Shown: positions 36,843 to 49,863, counted from the stretch's first letter. The stretch is 64,000 nt of DNA from Gnetum montanum (GCA_015680685.1 MNCI01006793.1:1365967-1429966), one strand, 5' to 3'. Program-made: numbers and translations. The notes: generated from the sequence alone by a model not told the origin.

Positions 36843-36847
36843 TTTGG
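36843..36847. repeat. Target-site duplication of element 3 (right, TTTGG)
   Basis: It pairs with TTCGG at 24973-24977. Host sequence resumes here with the Athila-like region that broke off at 24977. Confidence 0.7.
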
Positions 36848-37870
36848 GATTCCATTTCACCTTCTTAGTCATCCCTATGCTGCCATAACTCACCTCACTA
36901 CTAGTTTCTATGTTATGCTCAATCTCTTAGTTTGACATGTTGGAATTCTTGGATAGATTCCTTTTGGTTGGTCCTTAAATTTTCATAACTATTAATCAAA
37001 TATGGGGCCCATGGACTCCTTAGTTGGGGTTATGCAAGGGAAACAAGGGTAGATGCCTCCTATGGGAAGGACCCACTTGCATGTCTCTTAGGTTGGTTAG
37101 TTAAGTTCCTTACCTTAGGCATTGTTACAATTCTATCTTTCACATATTCCATTTTGCACATCACTTTGTGCTCCTTGAACTCTCATGTTCCATCCCGTTT
37201 TACAATGTTTCCTAATTTTTTTAATTTTTGGGACTACAACACTCTCTTCTCACATTTTCATCATGTTTGTGGCTGTTTGGGCTTCTATTTGACCCTAATT
37301 TCATTCAAAATATCTTTGTAATTTTCAAGTTTTGACCAAGTCAATGAAAGTCAATGGTGGTCAACAACTGCATCGATGAGGCTCCATCAACATAGTAGAC
37401 TGTGTCGATAGGGCCCCATCGATGTAGTACAAAAATACTTTAAATACCACTAAACACTTAGGAATTTTTCACATTTTGTCCATAATTTCCAAGGAGTTTT
37501 TGTAACTTTTAGAGCCCAAAACCTTCCTGAGCTTATAACTCTCACAGTGTTTATCCAAATCACCCTATTCTTTGATCCTACAATTATCAGAGGTAAGCTC
37601 TTAGTCATGGGAGTAGCAAACCCCAAGCTTTTGATTATAATTTTTTCAAACCCTAAAGGATTAAGTGATAAATGCTATTAAATCATTAATTTTTGAGAAT
37701 TTAATCCTTCCAACAACTTTGGTAATCCAAATATTAAATTAATAATTAACTACTTAATCTATCTAGCTAGAATCACACCTTAGCCAAATGTAACCCCTTC
37801 ATGAGATAAGGTTTTCTAGTCATTCTAGGTTACATAATAATTACTAATCCATTGTTATGTGTGATTATAG
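36848..37870 (+). promoter_or_regulatory. Athila-like post-integrase region, C1 copy (right piece), possible ORF promoter
   Basis: It aligns with 44480-45483. Near 37370-37430 it carries CGATGAGGCTCCATC and GTCGATAGGGCCCCATCGAT, the same repeat type that stands before the TATA box in the group II LTRs. An AT-rich stretch (ATACTTTAAATACC) follows. The long extra ORF begins 430 bp downstream. The layout suggests a promoter for that ORF, but no transcript evidence is available. Confidence 0.45.
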
Positions 37871-40695
37871 ATGACACAAAAACCAAAGAGACCATAGGAG
37901 GAGGGACCATCACAACTATGGAAGAAGTGACATAGAGGATGAAGAGGCCAACAAGAACATGGCCAAGAACAGGTTGAGGCAACCCATGCAACAGGAGCTC
38001 TCAGAGATGAGGCCAAGGTGGAATCTATCCTATAGATTCCCAAAGAGGCAACCACATTTGAAAAATCACTGTGAGATGAAGTGTCAAGCCTTGCACCTAA
38101 ATTGGAAGTCATACTCACATAGGCTTGTCTTGACATAAGTGAAAGCCATGAGGTCCAACACTTAGTTCTCCAAGAACTAAATTTCAAACCATTCCTTGAA
38201 TAAGCTTGATAAGATGTCAGAACTCAACTACAAGCCTCTTCCATGTGGCCAATCATCACTTCTAGTGGTAGTGGTACATGGAAGAAATGTATCTCTTCTA
38301 GAATAATAGAAAAGTATGATCCACTATGAAAATAAAGGACATCCAAGTGTCCTACTTAGTGGAGGCCATTACATAGGTCCTTGGGTTGCTAGATATAGGA
38401 ACACAGTTGGCAAAGTTATTAACACAAGGTGACCCTAGAGAAAAGAAGGAGTGGACGCAATAGTGTTATGGGGTTGATCGAAAGGAGTTTGGCATGCTCA
38501 CACTAGTGGAGCGAGTTTATTTTAAGATAGTGGCCTACCACCTCAATTCAACAATTAGGTCCAATAAGGTAATAACCTTCTCCACTTGAGCATGCGCTAC
38601 TTTAAGCAGTAAATTTCCAGAAAATCTTCCATAACTAATCTATCTATAAATAGAGAAGCACTTCAAGGAGAATCAACATAGAAGAAAGACCTTACCCTTC
38701 CCTTCTTTGATTAGAAAAATATGCAAAAAGGAAAGGATAGTCAGCTATGCAAATGATATGGTTAGGCATGCTCCTAGTACTTTGTGGGCTAAGATGATGA
38801 AGGATAAGATGCCTATCATGATCACAGAAGAGGAGCGGCAACATCCACCTTCACCACCTACTCATGAGCAAACACTGAAGGGTGGCACTATGGTTGAACA
38901 CATGTAAAAATTCTAAGAGTAGCTCTTACAATAATGAGAGTAGCAGGCAGGAACTAGTGGTGGAGACCCATCTATGTATAGACTAGCTATGAGTCATCTC
39001 AAAGAAGTGGCTTGTATAATCAACTAGATGGAGGGAGGTGGATCAATGCTATTTGCCCAATGAATGTAGTTGCTTGCAAGGTCAAATCCAAGTGCCTAAG
39101 AGGTAATGATATCTCTCTCTTAGCACCATCTATTAATAGAAATCTCTGGGAATGTTGCTTCCTTTTCGATGCATTTGTAGGAGGGTGAGGAGGCAACCGT
39201 ATTGGTGATGCAACACTAGGGGCAAGAGATAGTTGCAAAGATCATTATTGATCTATTTGCTAAGACATTAAATGCACCTATAGTGCCTAAACCAGATGTT
39301 TCTAGACTAAGAGATGTGTAGGCTTCTACAGGGATAATCAATGGAAGATTAAGTGTAGCCTAGCATGAAGAACTGTTGGATTGACTAGTGGGAATTGGGC
39401 AACCAATTCTAGATATCTTTGATTTTTCAAATACCATTACTATAGCCTAGTTGAAGCTACTAGAGGAAAAGGGAAAATGCCTGATCTTAGAAGGGCAACT
39501 TGAAATAACTTAAGCACATAATCAACACTTGGTTGCGGAACCCTGCTCTTATCAACCTTGCATTAACAAAAGATGAAGCTTTTCAACAACTTTAAGAACA
39601 ACTTAAGTAGGTTGAGGGAGAAATGGTAATGATGGTCTTTAATCAATTAATAGCAAAAGATAAAACTCATGCAGTGCAGAAGAACTTGATGTAGACACAC
39701 TAAGAAAGTGAATCCTTGACCATAGAAAATCATTACCTACAGAATGTTGATGCACAAAAACAATAGTTAGAAGAATTTATCCATCAACAGTAGGAGCATC
39801 TTGCCAAGGAAAATTCCAAACTAAGAAGATTTCCAAAAAAAAATCATCACCTCTCCATGGAGGAGGTCCATGCCTTACGCTAGAAGTCAGCTATTGAGAT
39901 TGCCACTTGGAAGAATGAGGCTCTAAAATTCAAGAAAGTTAAAAATCATTACAGAGACTACGTGGGCCTACAAAAGGAGGTGAATGAAAAGAATATCCAA
40001 TTAGTGAAGGTAAAAGTTAATGAGGCCCTCTAGCAACTCTAACAAGGTAGAGAATTATGGCAACCCATCGTCGATGGGATTGATGCCTACAATAGGGTAG
40101 AAATTTACATGAAGGAGTTGCAGATTGAAGAGATGACATAGTACATGGAGCTGTCCAATTTTTGTGATGCAAACCCTAGTAATGCTGACTATTGGAAAAC
40201 CATGATTTGAACTTGAAAGTAAGTGGCCAACTTGTACTTATTGTACAAGGCCAAGTTTAAGACCCATAAAGACACCAACCAAAAGCTTGCAGTTGTGAAT
40301 GCTGAACTCAAGGTTCTCAAGGTGAAATTCATTGACCAGAGATCAATCATAGAGAATCTCGCCAAAAGAATAAATGACTACCAGATGCTATAGGATACAC
40401 TTTGAGTGTTCAAAATTAAGTACAAATAATTCATGGCCTGGTTTTTCAATGTGAAGGAGCTCTCTCCCATTTCTTCTTGTCATTAGGATGTTCCAACCCT
40501 GGCCCACATTAGTGAAGTTACATGGACTGTGAATGATCCCAGGAGTAAAGAAGAGAAATGAAGGTGTTATTGGATGCTTTTCATCTTCCACTTGAAGTAG
40601 CAGGATAGCCACAACTGCCTCTCCCACCACATGTGCCTAAAGGCAGTGAAGGTTCCTCAAAATCTCAGGAGCCACCACCACCTGGGACTATCTGA
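37871..40695 (+). pseudogene. Extra sense ORF of Athila-like element C1 (long coiled-coil protein)
   Basis: This is a decayed gene of about 940 codons between the integrase side and the 3' LTR, the place where Athila-type elements carry an envelope-like or extra ORF. The start ATG at 37871 follows GTGATTATAG, possibly a splice acceptor. Its N-terminal third has the readable blocks MWPIITS and WYMEE and an NPTIRP-like stretch. The rest is rich in Glu, Lys, Gln and Leu and looks like a long coiled coil. The C-terminus is proline-rich, closing PPPPGTI. It aligns over its full length with 45484-48346. I see no signal peptide, clear membrane segment or known enzyme motif. Stops and frameshifts are frequent. 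Confidence 0.65.
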
Positions 40696-40930
40696 CCTTC
40701 TCCATCAACTTCATGCCATCAAAGAATATGCTATCTATTTTTAAAGAATCATGTCATGATATTCAATTTTGTTTCATCAACACCAAAATCTTTGTAATGT
40801 GTTGATCCATATATTGGGCACTCAGTTGTTATGTTCATTTTATCTTGCTTGGTTTTGTTATGTCAAAGTCAATCAATAACTTCGTACCTACCCTATTTTG
40901 TAAAGAACTCAAGGATGAGTTTGCATTCAG

Positions 40931-40941
40931 TCATGGGGGTA
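40931..40941 (+). other. Polypurine-like tract before 3' LTR
   Basis: TCATGGGGGTA directly precedes the LTR start TGATGAG here and again at 48572-48582. Confidence 0.6.
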
Positions 40942-41896
40942 TGATGAGTTTTATTTTGTCACATTGATTAGGCCCCATTAATGAGGCCCTGTTGACTAAG
41001 TCTATTGCATTGACAAGGCCCCATTAACTAGAACCCATCAATGAGGCCTCGTCAATGTAGTCAATTGCATCGATGTGGCCTTATTGATGCATGGGTTCAT
41101 CCTAGTCTATAAATACAAGCCACCAGCTACAGTTATGACATCAATTCTCATAGTAGTAGCAGAGATCTTATAGAGTATCTATTCAAAAGTTAGAATATTT
41201 TTCCTGAGTGCCCATAGCAAGAGTCAATGAGTGTATGAATATTTATTTTAGCATTGTTGTACCTGAGCATGACAGTGTGTGCAGTAATAAAGACAAGCTT
41301 TCTCATAAACCTTGCAACATTATGGATAGATTAAATATTTCATTTATGCATTTAATGTTTTCAATTACTTATTCAATGTTTTCTAGTAATTGAGCTAATT
41401 AAGATAATTGAGCAAGATAAGCTAGATAGATTAAATACATAAGTACGATAGCTTCAAGCGTAACATGTATTCGCTTGGTAATCCTAGTAGCATTATTTCT
41501 TGGTATGCATAGTAGTGTAGTGCTTGGTAACACAGCGATGGATACATGGGTTCAAAACATGTATAGAAAGTGGGACTAGATACTTATGTTAGGATTAGCT
41601 AGAGGCTAGTAGGTTAGTTACATTAAATTAGCCATTAAATTGCCTTGTCTTTATCTCTATTCAAGCACCAAGACTATAAAACATAAAACTATAAAAATTA
41701 TGTGTCTCAATTACACTTAATCATACCATGTGCTTCACAAGTGTAATTGGGAAGAAAATGAAAGATCTTAAGGCAACATTCATTACCTAGAAGACTAGTG
41801 CATTGGAAACTATAAAGTTTATTGAATTCAATTAGATTGTGCATGAATGCTCTATGATTTGTATGGTTAGGCATAGGGGTACCTCACCACTCATTA
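40942..41896 (+). repeat. Athila-like group II LTR, copy 2
   Basis: The 955-bp LTR opens TGATGAGTTTT and ends ACTCATTA. U3 has several GAGGCCCC / TCGATG blocks (about 40970-41095) and the TATA box TATAAATA is at 41108-41115. It follows the purine tract and extra ORF of C1, yet it is also followed within about 30 bp by RNase H-integrase sequence of C2. It may therefore be a shared LTR between two joined elements. Confidence 0.85.
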
Positions 41897-43369
41897 ACTT
41901 CTTAATGAATAAGCCAATTGTGAGCCCCCATATCATATAGTGGCTCATGATCTTGTAGTAATTCCATCTCACAATGATAGATCAGAAAAGAACTGAGAAT
42001 GAGGTTGTTGAACACCTCTCCTAGTTAAGATGGGATAATAAAGAGTAGGAGAGTTTTCTCTCTAATCAATATCTAGATGAACTCCTCTTTATAGGAGTAA
42101 TTAATGACCAAGTTCCCGGTGAATAAAAATGGTATAATGGCATCCTCACTTAACTTCTCATGCAGGAGATGCCACACGATCTAGATCATAGGAAGAAATA
42201 ATAGTTTTTTCATTAGGAAAAGTACTTCATGGAAATCAATGGACACCTTTACAAGTTATGCATCAATGGCCTAGTTTGTTGGTATGTCCTTGATGTAGAT
42301 CAACTACACATTCTCCAAGATGCTCACGAAGGCCCTTGTAGAGGTCACTATGTAGGGAGATGCATGACCATAAAAATCCTGATGGCAAAATACTATCAGC
42401 CTACAATCTTCAGGGATGCTCATGAATTTGTTTGATCCTATGAATGCTATCAAAGAGATGGTGGGATGACTGCTCGAATGGAGGATCCTCAACATTAGAT
42501 TTAACCATTGAAGCCCTTTAACATATGGGGCATAAACTTCATGGGTCCCATTACATGCATGCCCAATGGAAACATATACATCATCATAAAAGTCAACTAC
42601 TACATCAAATGGGTAGCAGCAATAGCCTTCATTGATTATACATCATTAACCACTGCTAGATTTGTACAAAATAAATTTTGTAAATAGGTTTGGGATGCCA
42701 CATGCACTAATTTCTGATAATGGAATCCATTTTATAGGTACCACTTTTCAAAAACACATGCAATGCTTAGGGGTAGCAAATGGTTAAGTAGAGGTCACCA
42801 ATAGGGAGATTACAAAGATTCTAACAAGGACCATAAAAAAATATGGGAGAGATTGGAGCACAAAACTCAACAATACCCTTTGGACCTACCACTCAACATG
42901 AAAACTCCTTATTGGCTACTCTCCCTATGAGCTAGTGTATGAAAAACTTCTAACGCTCTTGATTCAATTCGAGCTATTTACACTCTTGATAGCCTATGAC
43001 TTGGAACTTGACCTAAGTCTAGCACAAAAAAAATGTAAAAAGAAAAAGATTGATCAACCTCAATGTGCTAAACAAAAATCAATTAGTGTCCCTATCTTTG
43101 AATGAAGTGCATAAGGCATATAAAAAACAATGACATGACTTTAGAATACCAGAAAGTAAAATTTCAACTAGGAGATAAGGTTCTCTACTAGAATCTCACA
43201 CATGTACCTTAGAAAACTAAATTTCAAATGTTGTGAGAGGAACCTTATATAATTGACAAAACATTTTCTTTTGGTGCCATTACTATATACAAACTTGAGA
43301 GCCCAAACAAAAAGAAGTCGGTCAACATCCAACAAGTAAAGATTTTCTATGAGCCCAAGTAAGCTAATG
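41897..43369 (+). pseudogene. RNase H end and integrase of Athila-like element C2
   Basis: The plus strand reads the end of RNase H (ENEVVEHLS near 41998), then the integrase zinc domain HEGPCRGHYVGR and YECYQRDGG (42229-42470). The core shows FNIWGINFMGPI, with Asn where the first catalytic Asp belongs, then ISDNGIHF with the second Asp and VEVTNREI with the Glu, separated by stops. WTYHST, YSPYELVYEK and a basic tail follow. Gag, protease and reverse transcriptase are absent, so C2 has a large internal deletion directly behind its LTR. Confidence 0.75.
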
Positions 43370-45483
43370 CAATAAATACCTTAACAGATGAACAAACACA
43401 CTCAATTTTTTGAATTTCCTCCTTCCAACTTAGTTATTGGGGAGATGGCCATCCATGCTAATCATCCATATGGCTCCTTAGTTTTTCTATTTTTTTATTT
43501 TTCATATTTTTTATTTTGCAAGTTATTTATTTTACATCTTTTTGATTTTCAAAATTTTTACTATTTTTATAGCATTTTTTATTTTACACCATCATTAGTA
43601 TGCTTGAATATTTCATAAAAATGTTACACTTTCTTATATATTTTACTTTGTTTTGTTTGAGTGTGATTTCCAAATTTCTACTACTAAACGTGCTTTGTGC
43701 CAACAAGACATATTAGTGTTGTAGCTACTACTAATGGTGGTTTGTGCTTTAGTTTTGTTTACTAATGTCTATATTCTATTTTTGAATTTTCATACTGATG
43801 GCTCAATCATGGTTTCTTTTTCATGGAATAGGCAATGAGTCCATGATACCTGCCCATTCACAAACTCTATGGTTTTCCTTGTTTTGGAAATTTGAGGTCC
43901 CTTTTCATAAAATCAACTTTTAATAAATTTGTGACCTTGGTAGTTTCCAGAATTGGGAAGGATTTAAAGGTTTGTATAGGTTGTGACTTCAAGAGAACTC
44001 AATACTCTTTGTACACTTCTACTTGGGTGGTTGAGTATTTTCCTTAACTTCTTACCATTCCATGCGAACCAATAATGGGAATTTTAATAATATCTTTTCA
44101 TGGTGTGGTTCCCATCCAAAAAGAAAAAAGAGAGAGAGAAAAAAAACCATTATGGGAATTCAAAGCACATCCCTTAGACAAATAGACAGGTTACAAGCAC
44201 TAGTTATGGGACTAGAAAGACATGTTACCCATGCTTGAAGGTCCCCTCTAACTAAGGCCCTCTATCACTTTCTACTTCTCTTTTCTTCTATTTATGGAAT
44301 GGTGGTTGTTTTATGCAAGCACTCTCTTCTCTAGAGGAGGTGGATCAGTCTTGTAGTGGTAATGCGAAGTCACTAAAAGTGGTTGGTTTTGGTATGGACT
44401 AAGGATGGATCTCCTTAGGCCATTTTAAACATAAATTTCATAAGGGACTTCTTATGACCTCAATTTAGACTTCCATGTCACCTTCTCGATCATTTGTCCC
44501 TACTAACTATAACTCACCTTACTACCAAAGTCCATATTCTTGATTCTATGTCTTGGTCTGACATATTTGAATTCTTAAGTAAAATCTTCTAGGCTTTGAT
44601 CCGTAACTTTTGTCAACCATTAATCCTATGAGGCCCATAGACTCCTATGGTTAAGGTTATGCAAGGGCAAACAAAGCATGTGCTTGTTATGGGGAGGATC
44701 CACTTGCATATCCCTTAGTTGGGTTTGTTAAGCACCTTATTGTTAGGAATTCTTACAATCAAAATCTTTCATACATCCATCTTCTACAACACACCATGTA
44801 CTCCTTTAGATATTTTGTTTATAAATGCATTCTCCATTAAATTTTTTAATTTTTTCCCCCTCAAAGATCCTCTTCAATGATTTTATCATGTTCTTGGCTT
44901 TTCTAGGATTCCATGGATCACAAACTCATTGAAAACTTATTTGTATTCTTTAAGATATTCAAGTTTTAAAATTTTTCCTATGGGCTCCATATACAGGGCC
45001 CATCAATAGAGTAGACCTATATACGAGGCCTTGTCGACATGCTAGAAAAATAGTATATATATACGTGACCCCACTTTGAAATTTTTACATTTTCTCACAA
45101 ATGCCAAGGGAGTTTTTCAAATTTTTAGAGCCCATACCTTTCAAACTATTTATTTAAATCACTTCATTCTTTGATCCTACAACTATTGGACATGAGATCT
45201 TCATCGTGGGGGCCACAATTTTGCCATTTTTGGTAGAAAAGTTTTTGCCATTTTTTCTAACCCCCACAAAGGTTTAACTAAGAAATCAACTATTAAACAC
45301 CAAATTACATAAGTTAAACCTTTCCAACAAGCTCTGGTGAAATTTCCAATAAATAATTAATAAAATAATCAATCTACCATGGTCCAACCTTAGCCAAAGT
45401 ATAACTAACTAACAAGAGAAGGTATTTAAAACTTTAAAGTTACACATTATAGCTACTAATCCATGGATGTGTTGTGACCGCAA
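43370..45483 (+). promoter_or_regulatory. Athila-like post-integrase region, C2 copy
   Basis: This uninterrupted copy of the region is split elsewhere by element 3. T-rich 5' part (43470-43620), then conserved blocks shared with 24271-24977 and 36848-37870. Near 44990-45040 it has GGGCCCATCAATAGAGTAG and GAGGCCTTGTCGAC, decayed LTR-U3-type repeats. A TATATATATACG stretch (45053-45064) follows, then the extra ORF about 420 bp downstream. No long coding frame is seen. Confidence 0.5.
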
Positions 45484-48346
45484 ATGGCACCAAAAGGAAA
45501 GTACATGTAGGAAGCAAGACCAACTCAACCAAGGAAAAATGGCCTAGAACATAAAGGGGCCAAGAAAAATCCTAAGAAGAACCACTTGTAACCCATGCCA
45601 CAAGTCCTCTTAGGGAAGAGGTAGAGGTGGAATCTATCTGATAGATTTTAGAACTAGTAGCTGCAACAAAATACTCCCATCAGGATTATGCATTAGCACC
45701 ATAAGAAAGTCTCAAGATGACCTTGATAGAAGCTTACCTAAATTAGATTGAATCTCAGGAGGTTTAGAAAATGATGCTTCAAGTGTTAAACTTTGACCCT
45801 TTCCTAGAGCAAGCACCAAAATAAGTGTAGGACCAACTAAAGGCCTCTCCCATGTGGCCAATCATCACTTCCACCAAGGAATGGTACATGGAAGAGATAT
45901 TCCTAATCTGGAACAATAGGCAAGCTGGATCAATGGTAAAAATCAAGGACATCTTAGTGTCCTACTCAGTGCAAGCCATTGCAAAAGTGTGTGGGTTGCA
46001 AAAAATAAGAGCAAGTATTATTGAGATTCCAATGTAGGTAGATCCTAGCATCAAGAAAGAATGGATGCAATAGTGCTATGGTGTCGATTGTAAGGAGTTT
46101 GGCATGCTTACATCAGCAAAGATCCACTGCAAGATTGCAACCTTCCACCTCAATCCCACAATAAGGCCAAGAAAAATCTTTGCATTCTCTACCCAAGCAT
46201 GCACTACTCTAAGTGGAAGATTCCATGTCAACCTTCCATATCTAATCTATCTAGAGATGGAGAAGTGATTTAAGAAAAATGAACGTGGAAGGAAGGCACT
46301 CACCTTACCATGATTCATCAAAAACTCTATCAAAGGAAAGGAATAGTTTATTACACTAATGATGTTATCAGGCATGTTCTAGCTACCAATTGGGTGGAAA
46401 TGATGAAAAACAAGATGGCTATAACCACTATCCAAGAAGAGGAGTAGTAACCACCACCTCCTCCACTTGCCACTTAGACAATTATGCCAAACATCATTGT
46501 AATCACCCAATGGTTGCACAAATACTAAGAATGGCTCTTGATTGAGCAAGAGCAATGAGTAGGCACAAGTGGTAGAGATCCATTCATGTACAAACCAGCA
46601 ATAAGTCACCTCAATGAGGTGGCCTGAACAATCAGCTTGATGGGTGGAGGTGGATCCATTTTCCTAGCCCAAAGATTGAAATTGCTTGTGAGGTCAGATC
46701 TAAGCACCAGAGAGGTCATAGTATCTCTTGCAGAACAATAGTTGCTACTAGAAATCTTTGATAATGCTATGAACTTTTTGGTACACTTGGAGGAAGGTGA
46801 GGGAGCAACTATATTGGTGATGCAACACCAAGGACAGGAGACAACAATAGAGGTGGTTATTGACCATATTGTTGAAATGCTTAATACACCTGTGGCATCT
46901 ATACTAGATGTCTTTGCACTTAGAGATGTATAGATGTTTGCAGGATCCACAAGTAGAAAAATAAATGTAACACAGCATGAAGAATTGTTGGACCAATTGG
47001 TGGGAACTGGGCAATTACTTTCAGATGTCTTTGACCTTCTAGACAATATTACTACAATCCAATCAAAGCTGCTAGAGGCAAAGGGAAAGAACATCATCTT
47101 GGAAGAGTAGCTCAAAATAGCCAAGGAACTAAATGAAAGACTAGCTACTAAAGTTGCCAAATTAAGAGCCTAGATTACTGACCCTACATTTCTCAACCTG
47201 GCATTAACAAGAAATGAAGTTATAGAATCGCTTCACACCAAATTCAAAGAGGTTAAGGATGAAATGGAGATGATGGTGTTCTATCAATCCTTCATAGAGG
47301 CCATACAACAAAAAATTTAGAAGCCCTTGGATTGAACCTGCTAGGAGAATGTACAATTGATTGTAGAGAATTATCACCTATGGAATGTTGATGAGCATAA
47401 CCAATAATTAACTGACTTCATCCATCAATAGTAGGAGCAACTAGCTAGAGCAAACACAGAATTGAGGAGACTGACTGCAAAAAATAGAAATCTCTCCATG
47501 GAGGAGATCTACACCCTTCACTAGAAAACTACAATCAAGGTAGATACTTGGAAATTGGAGGCTTTTAAATTTGAGAGAGTCAAAGATCATTACAAAGAAT
47601 AGGTCAATCTACAAAAATAAGTAAATGAAAAACACATCTAGTAGAAGAAGGAAAAAGTAAATGAAACCCTCCAATAACTCTAGCAAGGCAAAGAATTATG
47701 GAAACCCATCATTAATGGGATATCTGCCTATAGTAAACCGATAATCCACATGAAGGAGTTGTGAATTGAGGAGATGGCAGAATACATGGAGCTCACTAAT
47801 CTCTACTATGCAAATTTGGCCATGTTGATAGCTAGACAACCATGGTGAAAACTAGAAAAGTAGGTGGCTAGTTCATACTTGTTGTACAAGGCTGAGTTTA
47901 AGCATTTCAAAGAAACTAGATAGAAGCTTGCAGTGGTAAACACTGAAGTCAAAGTTCTCAAAGGAAAATACACTGATCAAATATCTACTACCGAGAACCT
48001 AACCAAAAGGATAAATGACTACTAGAAGCTATAAAATGTAGTTAGGGCATTTGACATTGAATGCAAGTAGTTCACTACCTGGTTTGTCAACATGAAGGAG
48101 ATGTTCCCTATAATACCCTATCTGTGGGATATCCCCATTCCAGCCAACATTGGTGATGTTGCATGCACTATGAATGATTCGTAAAGTAAGGAGGAGAAGA
48201 TGAAGGCATTACTAAACTCCTTTCATCTTCCACTGAAGGTTGCAGTTGTAGTAGGAAATCCATAGCTACCTCAACAACCACACATACCTGAAGTCAATGA
48301 AGGTCCTTTAGAACCTCAAGGGCCATCACCACCTAGGACTATTTGA
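45484..48346 (+). pseudogene. Extra sense ORF of Athila-like element C2 (long coiled-coil protein)
   Basis: This is the second copy of the ORF at 37871-40695. The start ATG at 45484 begins MAPKGKYM. The best-preserved stretch (45852-46037) reads SPMWPIITSTKEWYMEEIF with IKDILVSYSVQAIAKVCG. It is followed by LNPTIRPRKIFAFSTQ and VNLPYLIYLEMEK. From about 46610 the protein is charged and helical (ELLDQLVGTGQLLSDVF, KDEMEMMV), ending EPQGPSPPRTI. The N-terminal layout recalls the proteins annotated as putative plant transposon or envelope-like in Athila relatives, but I cannot confirm this without a profile search. At least two frameshifts and many stops are present. Confidence 0.65.
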
Positions 48347-48582
48347 TCTTCTCTACCACCTTCATGTCATTAGAGGATGTGTTGTCCAATTTTTGTGTAG
48401 TAATGTCATGGTGTTTAATTTTGTGTTATCAACACCACATTTTTTGTAATGAATTGATTTGTACACCTAGGAACTTGGTTTTGTCAAGTCAATTTGTTTT
48501 GTTAAGAGTCGGTTTATAATCTCATGCCTTCCCAATTTTGGAAAGGAACTCAAAAATGAGTTTTCATTCAATCATGGGGGTA
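48347..48582 (+). other. 3' untranslated end of C2 with purine tract
   Basis: Short non-coding stretch ending in TCATGGGGGTA at 48572-48582, directly before the LTR. Confidence 0.55.
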
Positions 48583-49508
48583 TGATGAGCATCAAAGTAT
48601 CGCGTCAATGGACCTCTATTGATGAGGCCCCATTTACATGATGTTGCCCCATTGATGGGTCCGTGTTGACATAGTGTTTGCTACATCTATGGGGCCCTAT
48701 CAATGTAGTCCTATAGAAAAAAATATAAATACTCACAACCATGTTTATGGGAATTCAAGTCATAGTAGTAACCAAAATCTTACAATTTTCACATTTGAAA
48801 GTTAGAATATTTTTCCAAGCGCCTGCAGTAGGAGTCATTGAGTGTATGGATCTTTATTCAAGCATTATTGTACTTGAGCAAGATAGTGTGTGTAGCAATA
48901 AAGATGAGCTTCTTGATCAACCTTGTAGCATTCTAGATAATTTAAACGTTTTATTCCTGCATTTAATGTTTTTAGTTATTTATTCCATGTTTCTCAGTAA
49001 TTAAGCTAATTAAGTGATTAAGTAAAATAAGTTAAATAGATTAAATACATAAGTATGACTACTTCAAGTGTAAGCATGTATTCACTTGGCAATCCTAATA
49101 GCATTATTGCTTAATGCACCTAGTAGCATAGCACTTGGTAACCTAGCAATGGATACATGGGTTTAGGACATGTACGAAAGGAGGGATTAGATGGTTATGT
49201 TAGGACTAGTTAGAGATTAGTTAGTTAGTTAAATTAAGTAAGTCATTAAATTACTTCATCTTTGTCTCTTTAAGCACCAAAGAACATAAAACACAAAATA
49301 ATAAAAATCATATGTGTCGATTACACTTAACCATACCATGTGCATCACAAGTGTAATTGGGAAGACAAAAAATGACCATTATGACAAGGTTCACTTCCTA
49401 GAAGACTAGTGTATTGGAAACTATAGAATCTATAGAATTTGACTGGATTGCACATGATCACTTCATGATTTGTATGGTTGGACATAGGGGTACCTCGACT
49501 ACTCATCA
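48583..49508 (+). repeat. Athila-like group II LTR, copy 3
   Basis: It opens TGATGAGCATC and ends ACTCATCA. U3 repeats (GATGAGGCCCC, ATGGGGCCCTATCAATGTAG) lie at about 48625-48705 and the TATA box TATAAATA is at 48725-48732. It is the 3' LTR of C2. The next bases are again post-integrase region of the same family, so it lies within or next to another copy. Confidence 0.85.
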
Positions 49509-49863
49509 ACCATTTTTAGTAAATTTTCTCTTTTTAAATATTTTATGATTTTTTCTATATTTTGCTTTATTTGATTTGGATTTTTTTATATTTTTCTTTT
49601 CTTTCTTTATTGCCACTAGGACTTTGTGTAACTATAGCTAGAAATTGATAGTGGTTTGTACTTTATAATGTTATTTGCTTGAAAATGTTTGGATTCTATC
49701 TTTAAATTTTGATGTTGATAACTAAGGCATTATTTCTTCTCATGATTAACAAGAAATGAGTCCACATAACTCTATGGTGTTATCTTGTTTTGGAAATATG
49801 ACGTTCCTTCTTAAATGCACCTTATAATGAATTTGTAACCTTGGTAGTTTCCAAAATTGGGAT
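49509..49863 (+). repeat. Athila-like post-integrase region, third copy (truncated)
   Basis: This T-rich stretch and the block TCTATGGTGTTATCTTGTTTTGG match 43475-43945. It is cut at 49863 by the LTR of element 4, inside the block reading TTTCCAAAATTGGGA. Confidence 0.65.

Noticed and set aside
46606-47160. 184-codon open frame on the minus strand
   Set aside because: It is antisense to the extra ORF of element C2, whose plus-strand frame aligns with the second copy at 37871-40695.
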